Both the position numbers and the translations under genes were made by a program. A DNA stretch of 12,859 bases, from positions 10,623 through 23,481 of the forward strand of contig JABMDG010000035.1 in the NCBI GenBank assembly GCA_015904045.1, given 5' to 3'. This stretch comes from Nitrospira sp. (GTDB lineage: Bacteria; Nitrospirota; Nitrospiria; Nitrospirales; Nitrospiraceae). Numbering within the stretch: position 1 is the stretch's first letter; each line of letters starts with the position of its first letter. The notes under the pieces are model-generated. The model saw only the letters and a list, made by a program, of their open reading frames with translations. It did no database searches and was not told where the DNA came from. Of the stretch, positions 1 through 7,311 are shown piece after piece.

Positions 1-762
1 ATATTCATAAATGTCGGCGAGGACCCAGACGCGCGAGAGGTCTGCAATAGTATAGAGCTCTTCCCCTGGCTCGACGTGTGCGCCTTGCAGAATGTTTTTG
101 CTGATGACTGTTCCGCTGATCGGCGAATGGAGCGGCAACGTTTTGGTCACCTGCTTTGTCCGCTCCAACGCGCGGATATGCTCTTCGCCGATATCCCACA
201 GGTGAAGGCGATGTCGAGTCGCTTCCAACAAGTCCTTGGACCCTCGTGCCACTTCGGGGAGATCACTGTCTCCAAGCTGCATTCGGCCCTGGAGCGCCAG
301 CAGATATTCTTCCTGGGTGGCGACGAGGTCCGGGCTGTAAATGGTGAAGAGTTGCTGCCCTTTCTTCACATGATCTCCGGTTGCGCTCACAAAAAGCTGT
401 TCGATCCAGCCATGGAATTTGATAGTGACTTTGGCGAGCTTGCGCTCATCCACGGCGACACGCCCGACTGTTCTGATGATTTTCTCCAGGGGCCGGCGCC
501 TCACCTGCTCGTACTTCACCCCGATCGTTTGGAGCCGTTCCGGTGGAATCGTCACGATACCGCTGGGGACTGGCTCCGGCGAAGCCGTTGCCTGTCCCCG
601 TCCTGACGCCTTTTCTGCCATCCCCGGCATTTCCATCCCGTCCATCTCGCCTTGTCCGGATTCCGCCGGCGGGACGAGCGCCGGGTTCGCCAGCAGCCAG
701 ATGAGACCGCCTGCCAAGAACAAGAAGGCCAGGCCTGTTCCGATGAGACTGCGGCGGCTCAT
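1..762 (-). CDS. cusB: CusB/CzcB-like RND efflux periplasmic adaptor (partial, C-terminus beyond the window)
   Basis: This is the membrane-fusion adaptor of a heavy-metal RND pump, linking an inner-membrane CusA/CzcA-type transporter to the outer-membrane factor encoded just upstream. The first 254 residues are visible and the frame is open to the window edge. Residues 6-24 form an N-terminal hydrophobic anchor. Residues 38-48 are Met-rich (GEMDGMEMPGM), as in copper/silver adaptors. A beta-barrel/lipoyl-type segment follows (VAVDERKLAKVTIKFHGWIE, 102-121; GDHVKKGQQLFTIYSPDL, 129-146), then a helical hairpin and the returning half (LHSPISGTVISKNILQGAHV, 211-230). The ATG at 762-760 overlaps the TGA of the preceding gene as ATGA, and a GGAAAGGAAG ribosome-binding stretch lies upstream. 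The Met-rich segment favours Cu(I)/Ag(I), but zinc/cobalt/nickel specificity cannot be excluded from this half. The transporter gene would be expected next, outside the window. Confidence 0.93.
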   Translation of the reverse strand, partial: MSRRSLIGTGLAFLFLAGGLIWLLANPALVPPAESGQGEMDGMEMPGMAEKASGRGQATASPEPVPSGIVTIPPERLQTIGVKYEQVRRRPLEKIIRTVGRVAVDERKLAKVTIKFHGWIEQLFVSATGDHVKKGQQLFTIYSPDLVATQEEYLLALQGRMQLGDSDLPEVARGSKDLLEATRHRLHLWDIGEEHIRALERTKQVTKTLPLHSPISGTVISKNILQGAHVEPGEELYTIADLSRVWVLADIYEY

Positions 763-2069
763 GATCCCCGCTTCCTTTCCTGCCACAGACCGTCCAATGG
801 CCCGCCGGTCACAGCCTCAAGCCGGGCAAGGGCTTTTTCGTGGCTCACCATTTCGCCATGGAGTTCGAGTTGGCTATCTTGCAGTGTCAACAGGCTGTTG
901 AGCAGCGTCAGGAAATCCACTTTGCCCACCGTATAGCCGGCTTGGGCCGCCTGCAAACTGAGCGTGGCTTGCGGAATGATCGCATCGCGCAGAATGGTGA
1001 TCAGCCGCTCGGCCCGCTGGGCTTGCACGAAGGCATCTTTCACCTGAAACAGCAGGTCCTGCCTCATCGCCGTGAAGTCTTCACGGGCGCCTTCGAGACC
1101 GGCCAACGCTTCCCGCACGCCTTGCTTCTGCTTCGTGTCATAAAACAGCGGGATCTTGATCCCCACCATCACTTGATACCCGTTGTCATTAATCTTGTCG
1201 TTCCGGATGCCGAGGGCCGTCACATCAAAGTCGGGATAGTACTGCCGCTGGGCGAGGGCTACCGCCTGTTCGGAACGGCGGATGCTTTTCGCCGTCGCGA
1301 GCAGCGCGGGAGAGAATTCGTCCGCGCGGCGGCTCAGTTCCGGCAGCGGAATCGTCAAAATGGTGGCATGCACGTCTTCCGGTGTGCCCAGCGGCCCGTC
1401 CGGCGGACGATTCAAGAGACGGTTGATCGCCGCGTGGAGGCTCTCTTTTTGTTGATCGAGCACGGCCAGCCGGTCGAGCACGCGTGAACTTTCGACTTGG
1501 GCGCGGAACACATCCTGTTGCGCGGCCTGGCCGACGCTGTACCGCGCTTTGGCTGTCTTCTCGAACTGGATCAAGAGCACTTTGTTCTTCTCCACGATCT
1601 CGATGCTCTTGTGCACGAAGTGGAGATCGAAGTAATATTGTTTCAGCCCAGCAAACAGTCTCAGACGGGTGGCAAGATACTCTTGCTCCAACCGGTCCGC
1701 CTCTCGCTGCGCGACTTCCCCCTTGAGCGTGAGCTTGCCCGGGAACGGAATCTCCTGCCCGAATCCATACATGGCCCCTTCCACCACCGGCGGCACCATC
1801 GGCATGCGCTGATATCCCAGCTGAAGCCGAGGATCCGGTAGCGTCTGCACTTGCGGGACAACGGCTTTGGCTGCCTCCCAGCGATAACGGGCTGCTTTGA
1901 TCTCCGGACTCGCCTCTTCCAATTCCTGGATGAGACCGGGAAGGTCGAGGCGCAGTTCATTCATCCGGTGCTCGTCCGCCCCTTGAACGGGCTCGTATGG
2001 CAGCAGCACGGCTAACAGGAGAAGAAAAGAAACGGTCCTCACTCGATGGAGAACAACAGTTGGTTTCAC
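759..2069 (-). CDS. cusC: CusC/CzcC-like TolC-family outer-membrane efflux protein
   Basis: This is the outer-membrane channel of the metal-efflux cassette, carrying substrate from the RND pump and adaptor out of the cell. The 436-residue product begins with a signal peptide (hydrophobic core LLLLAVLL, likely cleavage near VQG/ADE, residues 28-33). There is no lipobox cysteine, so it is probably not a lipoprotein. The rest is the helix-rich duplicated OEP fold: LQLGYQRMPMVPPVVEGA and GQEIPFPGK (about 83-113) resemble CzcC/CusC-type factors, and the second half repeats the pattern with VMVGIKIPLFYDTKQKQGV near residue 300. The start is GTG at 2069-2067, preceded by GGAGGT with a 6-nt spacer, and no upstream in-frame ATG competes. 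The TGA overlaps the ATG of the adaptor gene, so the two are translationally coupled. The family is clear; the metal is not readable from this protein alone. Confidence 0.93.
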   Translation of the reverse strand: MKPTVVLHRVRTVSFLLLLAVLLPYEPVQGADEHRMNELRLDLPGLIQELEEASPEIKAARYRWEAAKAVVPQVQTLPDPRLQLGYQRMPMVPPVVEGAMYGFGQEIPFPGKLTLKGEVAQREADRLEQEYLATRLRLFAGLKQYYFDLHFVHKSIEIVEKNKVLLIQFEKTAKARYSVGQAAQQDVFRAQVESSRVLDRLAVLDQQKESLHAAINRLLNRPPDGPLGTPEDVHATILTIPLPELSRRADEFSPALLATAKSIRRSEQAVALAQRQYYPDFDVTALGIRNDKINDNGYQVMVGIKIPLFYDTKQKQGVREALAGLEGAREDFTAMRQDLLFQVKDAFVQAQRAERLITILRDAIIPQATLSLQAAQAGYTVGKVDFLTLLNSLLTLQDSQLELHGEMVSHEKALARLEAVTGGPLDGLWQERKRGS

Positions 2070-2153
2070 GGCAGCACCTCCGATGGCAAAAGAAACGGCC
2101 GCCTACTCAGCCTTTGCAGGCGAGCAGGGAACGATCAGATCGGAGATGTGGAA

Positions 2154-2507
2154 TCAGATTCGGAGGACCGAGGAGGATTCTATGGAGATGGGAACAATGG
2201 AGTAGGCGCTGTCCAATGACCACCTCGCCTGGATGAAGCGACCGGCCATAATTGCCCGGAAACCGGCGGGAATCAGAACATGATCGACTTCTGCAACCAG
2301 GTTGTTCTTAATCTGACGTTCGGGAGATGAGGTCAGCGAGGGCGGACACATGAGGGCTCCGTCCATCGGACAGGCCATGCGGTCTTCGACGAAGGCGGCT
2401 TCATACGCCTCCGCCAGATCAGGCATGGCACACATCGACCCGATCACCTGGCAGAAGGTAAACAGCAGGACCAGTGCCATGTATCGCACATGCAGTTGTG
2501 AAATCAT
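2154..2507 (-). CDS. Small exported Cys/Met-containing protein heading the metal-efflux cassette (function unknown)
   Basis: A 117-residue protein that I cannot place in a named family. It has an N-terminal hydrophobic segment (ALVLLFTFCQVIG, 11-23) and a plausible signal-peptidase site after SMCA (residue 27), so it is probably periplasmic. The mature part carries a Cys/Met cluster (DRMACPMDGALMCPPS, 42-57) that could bind copper or another soft metal, followed by a conserved-looking TSSPERQIK (59-67). The ATG at 2507-2505 is chosen because the signal peptide begins there; the frame extends upstream to 2693, but that stretch has no signal-like or conserved character. GAGGAG lies 13 nt upstream of this ATG, a longer spacer than usual. 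It precedes the outer-membrane factor by 84 nt on the same strand, so co-transcription and a role in metal binding or sensing are likely, but this is inference from position and cysteines. Confidence 0.7.
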   Translation of the reverse strand: MISQLHVRYMALVLLFTFCQVIGSMCAMPDLAEAYEAAFVEDRMACPMDGALMCPPSLTSSPERQIKNNLVAEVDHVLIPAGFRAIMAGRFIQARWSLDSAYSIVPISIESSSVLRI

Positions 2508-2548
2508 CAGATTGGTGACACTCCTCGGAAGCCGACGTTTCCGTTTCC

Positions 2549-2599
2549 TGCCCGGATCATCACTACACCCCATAGACCGGGCATTGCAAGTAACTATGG
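2549..2599. promoter_or_regulatory. Overlapping inverted repeats upstream of the efflux cassette
   Basis: TGCCCGG (2549-2555) and CCGGGCA (2577-2583) are perfect 7-bp arms separated by 21 nt. CCATAG (2570-2575) and CTATGG (2594-2599) are perfect 6-bp arms separated by 18 nt and interleave with the first pair. Both sit upstream of the ATG at 2507 on the minus strand, where an operator or 5' leader structure would be expected. The two pairings are mutually exclusive as RNA. The arms do not match a MerR/CueR operator that I recognise, so the binding factor, if any, is unknown. Confidence 0.35.
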
Positions 2600-2747
2600 C
2601 CTCAACTGAGATTGCCAAGCATACTCGATGCCACAATAACCCGAACCGGCGGCGTTGGATACTCCGTGCGATTCCAAGCTGTTCCGCGAGCAAACCGGTC
2701 GCGACTTGAACCTCTCAATTCGCCGCGCTGGGGCATTTCGGGTCATC

Positions 2748-2804
2748 CGGCTACCTGATAGCCGTAGCAAAGTGCACTTCCCTGTGATGGCCGCAACACA
2801 GGAA
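2748..2804. other. Cluster of two hairpins and a palindrome in the intergenic region
   Basis: CGGCTA/TAGCCG (2748-2753, 2759-2764) forms a perfect 6-bp stem with a 5-nt loop. AGTGCACT (2771-2778) is a perfect 8-bp palindrome. CCTGTG/CACAGG (2781-2786, 2797-2802) forms a 6-bp stem with a 10-nt loop, extendable by two pairs. The three lie next to each other within 57 nt, which suggests either a structured RNA or a relic element. No T tract follows on either strand, so these are not typical terminators. Confidence 0.35.
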
Positions 2805-2990
2805 ACCCTCAGCCAATTCAAGAAATGCATGGGAGGAACTCAGCAGATCCTTGGCAATTGCTAACCGGATAAGAGGCCCAGCCCTTTGCCCTCTCCATTT
2901 TCGCGTTAAACTTTCGAAGGTCGGCGCTGGAAGGACCGATCCAGCTAACACAATGGTTCAACGTATGAGGAGAGCCTGAATGCAACCGCA

Positions 2991-3776
2991 TCACTCGGAC
3001 CCTTTCGTTTCCGTAGTACGGTCGATCCGATGGACCAGAACGCGGATCACGTCTTCTATCTCAGTCTGGTGATTCAGATAATATCCGGCTCGTGACTGAG
3101 GCTGGCGACCGATGCGCACCCCCATCATCAGCCCTTCGCGCAGTCCGAAGACATCTTCGTCCGTCTCATCGTCGCCGACGAAGAACAGGCCCTCCTGCTT
3201 CAGATGAAACATGAGGGCAAGGGCGGCTTCCCCTTTTGTGGTGCTCCCCGGAGGCAGGACGTTCACCGAAGCTTTTCCTATGATCAACCGCGGGACTGGC
3301 ACCAATCGATTACGGAGCAGCCCCAGCGCTTGCTCCACCGTGACCGGCTCGTCGTTTCCCCTACGATGGACGGTGAGGGTGTAGCGCTTGTGCTCGACCT
3401 CCACGCCCGCATCCTTGAGCGGCCCGGCAAGGTCCCCGTCCAATTGCTTCATCCAACCCAGACAGATGCGTTCCGCGGCGTTCAGGGTCGCGTCGGGCGT
3501 CAGTGGACTCTCCACCCCGTGGTTCCCGATCAGATAGGGGACCGCCCCATTCACCCTCGGCGTCAAGTCACTGAGCGCGCGCCCCGATACGACGGCGCAG
3601 GGCGCACGCGCAGCAAGTTCGCGTAACCATTCGTGCGTGGATGGAGACAATTTGACGCCGCCGCGGTCTGGAGAAATTTTCGCCAGCGTACCGTCGAAAT
3701 CGAAAGCATACAACACAGACCGCCCAGCGACCGCCCTCAACGCGTCACGCCCCTCGGCTGACAAGAGAGCAATCAT
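2991..3776 (-). CDS. otsB: Trehalose-6-phosphate phosphatase (OtsB)
   Basis: This HAD-superfamily phosphatase would dephosphorylate trehalose-6-phosphate to trehalose in the cytosol, the second step of the OtsA/OtsB route to this compatible solute. The 261-residue product has HAD motif I at YAFDFDGTLAKI (23-34, nucleophile D26 and acid/base D28), VVSGR at 62-66 (motif II), the OtsB-typical GNHGVE (84-89), KGEAALAL (181-188) with the lysine of motif III, and the Mg-binding motif IV GDDETDEDVF (201-210). Length is normal for bacterial OtsB. The ATG at 3776-3774 overlaps the otsA TGA as ATGA and has GAGGAG with a 5-nt spacer. The open frame continues upstream to 3983, but that part lies inside otsA and is not OtsB-like. 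It is the last gene of the run that includes the hydrogenase genes. Confidence 0.96.
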   Translation of the reverse strand: MIALLSAEGRDALRAVAGRSVLYAFDFDGTLAKISPDRGGVKLSPSTHEWLRELAARAPCAVVSGRALSDLTPRVNGAVPYLIGNHGVESPLTPDATLNAAERICLGWMKQLDGDLAGPLKDAGVEVEHKRYTLTVHRRGNDEPVTVEQALGLLRNRLVPVPRLIIGKASVNVLPPGSTTKGEAALALMFHLKQEGLFFVGDDETDEDVFGLREGLMMGVRIGRQPQSRAGYYLNHQTEIEDVIRVLVHRIDRTTETKGSE

Positions 3777-5326
3777 AGATGCTCCTCTGTGGCGGCTCGC
3801 ACGTCCCGTCCTCCCATCTGGCGCAGGACGCGGGCGCGTTGTCGCATGCGGGCGGCATCCATCAGCATCCGGCCGGCCCATCGATAGACGTTGAACTCCT
3901 GCACGATACCGCGCAAGCTCCGCATCCGGGCCCGCTGCTCCGTCCCCGGCATGATCAGCGCCAGCTGCAGGGCCGCCGCGCACTGATCGATGTTATAGGG
4001 GTTCACCACAAGCGCCTCCGCTAATTCGGCGGCCGCGCCGGTGAACTGGCTGAGGATCAGCACTCCCTGTTCGTCCTCCCGCGCCGCGACGAATTCTTTG
4101 GCCACGAGGTTCATCCCGTCGTGCAGGCTGCTCACGATACATAAATCGGCCGCGCGATAGTACGTCGCGATCTCCTGAGGATCGTGATATTTGACCGTCA
4201 AATGGATGGGCTGATAGCCATCCCGCCCGAACCGCCGATTGATGCGGTCGGCCGATGCCGTCACTTGTTGGGCGAGATGCTGATATTCGTCGATCTTGGA
4301 TCGGCTGGGCGCCGCCAGTTGCAGAAACGAAAACGTCCCGATCCATTCTGGTTGCAGTTCCAGCAACCGTTCAACGGCAAGAAACCGTTCCAGGATGCCC
4401 TTGGTGTAGTCCAGCCGCTCCACACCGACCCCGATCCGATGGGTCTGGGGCAGGCCATACTTCGCACAGATGCGTGTTCGACACTCCGAGACGGAGGGCT
4501 GTCCCGCCAGCGTCCGACTCGGCCATTCAATCGAAATCGGGTAATGGTTTACCGCCGTCAACTTTCCACCGTAGGAAATCGTCGAGCTGTCCCAATCGAT
4601 TCGCGTTTCGAGGGAGCGGTCTACGGTTTTGATGAAGTTGCTGCAATGGAACCGCGTATGAAATCCGAGGATGCTGCTGCCCAACAAACCCTCGAGGATT
4701 TCCCGGTGCCAGGGACAAATGGCGTAGAGCTCCGGGTTGGGCCAGGGAATGTGCCAAAACGTGATAATCGTGGCATGCTGAAGATGGTCTCGAACGAGCT
4801 TCGGCACAAGGGCCAAGTGGTAATCCTGTATGAGGACGACCGGGTTGTCGGTTTCGGCCTCTTCGATGATCGCGGTGGCGAACCTTTGATTGATCTCTTT
4901 ATAGAACTGCCAATCGGAGGAGCGGAAAATCGGACGGACATGGGCCAGATGACAGAGAGGCCACAAGCCTTCGTTGGCAAACCCATTATAGTACCCATCC
5001 TCCTCTTCGCTCGACATCCAGATCCGTCGAATCTCGTAGGCTGGATCGTCGGGAGGAACACGGACATGGTTGCGCTCGTCGACCACCTCGCGGTCCGCAC
5101 TGCCGCTACCGTGCGCGATCCAGACTCCGGAGCAGGCGCGCATGATCGGTTCGAGTGCCGTGACAACGCCGCTGGCCGGCACCTGCACGTCGATCCCTTG
5201 GTCTCGCCGATTATGAATATAGGGCTCGCGATTTGATACGATCAACACTTCGTCGCCGGCCAGGTGGTCGCGCAAGATTGTCTTGAGTGTCGCGGGCTTC
5301 CAGCTCATCTGACGTTCATCGCGCAT
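3773..5326 (-). CDS. otsA: Trehalose-6-phosphate synthase (OtsA, GT20 family)
   Basis: This cytosolic GT20 glycosyltransferase joins glucose from UDP-glucose to glucose-6-phosphate. With the ATG at 5326 it has 517 residues, somewhat longer than the 460-480 usual for OtsA. Residues matching known E. coli OtsA ligands are all present: R33 in VSNRE, W69, Y113 and W122 in [12 protein letters not shown]168 in QDYHL, H192 in FWHIPWP, R304 and K309 in ERLDYTKG, R361 in DRINRRFG, then [11 protein letters not shown]. The sugar-nucleotide loop reads ASGVV rather than AGGL, but the key glycine is kept. The start is uncertain: ATGs at 5368 (inside hypF), 5326 and 5308 are possible and none has a good ribosome-binding site. 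Translation may depend on ribosomes finishing hypF at 5346. A glucosylglycerol-type GT20 enzyme is possible but less likely given otsB alongside. Confidence 0.92.
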   Translation of the reverse strand: MRDERQMSWKPATLKTILRDHLAGDEVLIVSNREPYIHNRRDQGIDVQVPASGVVTALEPIMRACSGVWIAHGSGSADREVVDERNHVRVPPDDPAYEIRRIWMSSEEEDGYYNGFANEGLWPLCHLAHVRPIFRSSDWQFYKEINQRFATAIIEEAETDNPVVLIQDYHLALVPKLVRDHLQHATIITFWHIPWPNPELYAICPWHREILEGLLGSSILGFHTRFHCSNFIKTVDRSLETRIDWDSSTISYGGKLTAVNHYPISIEWPSRTLAGQPSVSECRTRICAKYGLPQTHRIGVGVERLDYTKGILERFLAVERLLELQPEWIGTFSFLQLAAPSRSKIDEYQHLAQQVTASADRINRRFGRDGYQPIHLTVKYHDPQEIATYYRAADLCIVSSLHDGMNLVAKEFVAAREDEQGVLILSQFTGAAAELAEALVVNPYNIDQCAAALQLALIMPGTEQRARMRSLRGIVQEFNVYRWAGRMLMDAARMRQRARVLRQMGGRDVRAATEEHL

Positions 5327-5345
5327 GCGTTTGTCCGATTGCAGC

Positions 5346-6437
5346 TCATGGATGCACGAGGAACGCATCGGCGATGCCGGTCAGTCTCGCCAAAGCTTCC
5401 CGTTCGTCGGTCACGATCGGCTCTTCGGCGCGATTGCCGCTCGTCGCCACGATCGGTCGCTGGAGATCCTGCATCAGAAGATGATGCAACGGCGTTGCCG
5501 GCAACATGGCTCCAATGTAGGGATTGCCCGGCGCCACCGCGCCGGCCAGGGCTGCCTCTCCCCACTTACGAACCAAGACGATTGGTGCTTGTGGCGAACA
5601 CAGTAGCGTCTCCTCATCCGAAGACAGCAGACAATGAGTTCGGACCGCGTCAAGCGACGGGAACAACAGGGCGAAAGGTTTGTCGGGCCGCTGCTTTCTG
5701 GTTCGGAGTCGCCGGACCGCGTCTTCCGATCCGGCATCCACCCAGAGTTGAAACCCGCCTAACCCCTTCACGGCGACGATTCGCCCCGCGCGGAGGAGCG
5801 CCTCGGCTTGCTGTAAGGCCTCTTCGCCATGTGCTTTTTCACGGCCCTGTTCATCCCATAATCGCACGTGCGGTCCGCAGGCGGGGCAGGCAATCGGTTC
5901 AGCGTGAAAACGGCGATCGCTTTCAGTCTCATACTCAGTTTGGCAATCCGGACAGAGCGAGAATACACCCATGGTCGTATTGGACCGTTCGTAGGGCATC
6001 TCGGTGAGCAGACTGAAGCGCGGGCCGCATTGGGTGCAGGTGAGAAACGGATAGCGAACCCGGCGATCGGATGGATCGGTGAGTTCGCGCAGGCAATCGG
6101 CGCAGGTGGCCAAATCGGGAGGGATCACGAGTGCGCGGCGACCCGGCTCCATGCTTCGATGGATGGCAAAGCCTGTGTCATCCAGTGCCGGGATCACATG
6201 CCGGCGGATCGATTCGACGCAGGCTGATGCCGGCGCGTCGGCCCGCAGTCGTTGGAGAAACGTGTCGAGGGTTTCGGCGGCCCCTTCCACTTCGATCAGC
6301 ACGCCGTCCATCGTATTGCGGACCCAGCCGGACAATTCCAATTCGCGCGCCAACCGATACACGAACGGGCGGAACCCCACACCTTGCACCGTTCCCTCGA
6401 CATCAATCTGGACCCGTTGGGCTGATGCCTGCTTCAT
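5346..6437 (-). CDS. hypF: Truncated HypF: acylphosphatase, zinc-finger and YrdC-like domains only; Kae1-like carbamoyltransferase domain missing
   Basis: HypF turns carbamoyl phosphate into carbamoyl-AMP and passes the carbamoyl group to HypE for synthesis of the cyanide ligands of [NiFe] hydrogenase. The family is about 750 residues; this product has 363. Present are the acylphosphatase domain (VQGVGFRPFVYR, 17-28, R23), two zinc fingers (C112/C115 with C134/C137, and C162/C165 with C184/C187), and the YrdC-like domain (KGLGGFQLW 224-232, KQRPDKPFALL 248-258, ATSGNRAEEP 331-340). It ends at IADAFLVHP followed by TGA. Full-length proteins continue at about this point with a conserved R-P-I...DDSV segment and a roughly 370-residue Kae1-like domain. 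None of the three frames after the stop encodes that continuation; one frame runs straight into otsA. The ATG overlaps the hypA stop as ATGA, with GGAGGA just upstream. It may be a broken gene or half of a split function. Confidence 0.9.
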   Translation of the reverse strand: MKQASAQRVQIDVEGTVQGVGFRPFVYRLARELELSGWVRNTMDGVLIEVEGAAETLDTFLQRLRADAPASACVESIRRHVIPALDDTGFAIHRSMEPGRRALVIPPDLATCADCLRELTDPSDRRVRYPFLTCTQCGPRFSLLTEMPYERSNTTMGVFSLCPDCQTEYETESDRRFHAEPIACPACGPHVRLWDEQGREKAHGEEALQQAEALLRAGRIVAVKGLGGFQLWVDAGSEDAVRRLRTRKQRPDKPFALLFPSLDAVRTHCLLSSDEETLLCSPQAPIVLVRKWGEAALAGAVAPGNPYIGAMLPATPLHHLLMQDLQRPIVATSGNRAEEPIVTDEREALARLTGIADAFLVHP

Positions 6438-6787
6438 TCCTCCACCACCAATTCGTGCACCACCATTTCCGGGGCGTCCGGTCCCGAAAGAATCGCCCCT
6501 CCGCACGTTGGACAGACACCATCTACGCCTATCGTCGCAAGATCCATCTTGCACCGCGGACACCAGGCATCGCCGGACAGGGGAATGATCTCCAGCGTCG
6601 CACCGTCAGCCTTCGTGCCCTGAGCTGCCAACGCAAGAGCGGTGTGCAGTAGAGAGAGGTCCTGCGTCAGTAGATGCGACGACGCCCGGATCTTCACCCG
6701 CACCACGATGGATTTGGCCTGGGCGACTCCTTGCAGTCCGGTTTCCACAGCCTTGACAACCTGCGTCATGAGATGGAATTCGTGCAT
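6434..6787 (-). CDS. hypA: Hydrogenase nickel-insertion accessory protein HypA
   Basis: HypA is a small zinc protein that, with HypB, delivers nickel to the hydrogenase large subunit. The 117-residue product starts MHEFHLM, with H2 and E3 in the N-terminal nickel-binding motif. Its zinc site is two CxxC pairs, C76/C79 (CPRC) and C92/C95 (CPTC). It ends VHELVVEE, typical of the family C-terminus. The ATG at 6787-6785 lies inside the end of the endopeptidase gene (22-nt overlap), and the stop overlaps the hypF start as ATGA, so all three maturation genes are coupled. Its partner hypB is not in the window. Confidence 0.95.
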   Translation of the reverse strand: MHEFHLMTQVVKAVETGLQGVAQAKSIVVRVKIRASSHLLTQDLSLLHTALALAAQGTKADGATLEIIPLSGDAWCPRCKMDLATIGVDGVCPTCGGAILSGPDAPEMVVHELVVEE

Positions 6788-7311
6788 GCCGACGCTTCTA
6801 CCTCTACCTCTTTCAGAATCAGTTGGACCACTTCATTCAGCGCGTGACTGACTTGAGGCGACACGGGGTGTCCCACTGCTGTGTCGCCTGCTTCGATCCC
6901 ATAGACGATCACCTTGGTCGGAAGGACACCCAACGTGCGAGCCAATTCCAGCACCTCAGCCACCCCGACGGCATGGGTGGATCGCGGGAACAGTGCCGGC
7001 GCAATCGGACCGGACGAGACATCGAACCGGTGGATGGTGCCCGAACCCTGTCCGCTGCGAACGGCATCGATGAGAAAGACAGTGCCCGCGCCTTTCATCA
7101 ACTCCAGCAGCTCCACTCCCGCCACGCCTGCCTCGACCACCTCGGCACGGTCGCCGAGTACCCCTTGAAGCCGCCGGGCCGCGAGGAGGCCGACTGCGTC
7201 GTCGCCTCTCCACTCATTTCCAATTCCAATGACGCGGACGTGCGACAGGCACGCCGTCTCGCGACTTGCGCGTTTCACGCCCGTCTCGCCCGCTGCGCCG
7301 TCACTGGTCAC
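6766..7311 (-). CDS. hyaD: Hydrogenase maturation endopeptidase (HyaD/HycI family, peptidase A31)
   Basis: This nickel-dependent endopeptidase removes the short C-terminal tail of the hydrogenase large subunit once nickel is in place. The 181-residue product has the family N-terminal motif [15 protein letters not shown] (27-41). Residues expected to contact nickel or the substrate, by comparison with HybD, are D38, D82 (FLIDAVRSG) and H113 ([11 protein letters not shown]). The start is GTG at 7311-7309, overlapping the last 11 nt of hydA, with GGAG 7 nt upstream. A second GTG at 7278 is possible. The first 25 residues precede the conserved core and look unconserved; their DNA contains GCGAGACGG followed by GCGTG twice with small changes, so the extension may come from repeated sequence. 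The product may equally be named HycI- or HoxW-like; the substrate is almost certainly HydA next door. Confidence 0.93.
   Translation of the reverse strand: MTSDGAAGETGVKRASRETACLSHVRVIGIGNEWRGDDAVGLLAARRLQGVLGDRAEVVEAGVAGVELLELMKGAGTVFLIDAVRSGQGSGTIHRFDVSSGPIAPALFPRSTHAVGVAEVLELARTLGVLPTKVIVYGIEAGDTAVGHPVSPQVSHALNEVVQLILKEVEVEASACTNSIS

Larger units (their letters stand above)
2508..2990. other. 483-bp intergenic region with several short inverted repeats, no supported gene
   Basis: No frame here has coding character; short open frames on both strands give low-complexity peptides without motifs. The region should hold the end of the otsB transcript and the promoter and leader of the metal-efflux cassette. 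A 7-bp inverted repeat TGCCCGG/CCGGGCA (2549-2555, 2577-2583) and a 6-bp one CCATAG/CTATGG (2570-2575, 2594-2599) lie 40-95 nt upstream of the small-protein start. Further up, a structured stretch at 2748-2804 holds two hairpins around a palindrome. Downstream of otsB, the imperfect GAGAGG/CCTCTT pairing near 2870-2895 lacks a T tract, so I do not call a terminator. I could not define convincing -35/-10 boxes. Confidence 0.55.

Noticed and set aside
76..606. Plus-strand open frame of 176 codons
   Set aside because: Antisense to the adaptor gene, which is open for all 254 codons in the window and has family motifs.
2508..2693. N-terminal extension of the small exported protein
   Set aside because: It would bury the signal peptide 62 residues inside the protein and has no conserved-looking content.
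2703..2712. tRNA T-loop-like GGTTCAAGTC on the minus strand
   Set aside because: The flanking bases do not pair as a T stem, and no acceptor or anticodon stem can be built around it. An attachment-site remnant cannot be excluded but is unsupported.
2740..2815. Cyclic-di-GMP-I (GEMM-type) riboswitch on the minus strand
   Set aside because: GGTAGCCGG is reminiscent of one end of the aptamer, but the GCAAAGCC receptor and GAAA tetraloop segments are missing.
2870..2900. Terminator after otsB
   Set aside because: GAGAGG/CCTCTT can pair only weakly around a 13-nt loop, and no T tract follows on the minus strand.
2751..2951. 66-codon minus-strand open frame between otsB and the efflux cassette
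   Set aside because: No ribosome-binding site, no recognisable motif, and its end coincides with the hairpin cluster.
3777..3983. Upstream extension of the otsB frame by 69 codons
   Set aside because: It lies within the otsA coding region, has an Arg/Gly/Ala-rich shadow composition, and the ATG at 3776 has both a ribosome-binding site and an ATGA overlap.
4184..5236. A 350-codon open frame on the plus strand
   Set aside because: It lies opposite otsA, whose conserved GT20 motifs fill the same span; the plus-strand peptide shows no recognisable domain and reflects high GC content.
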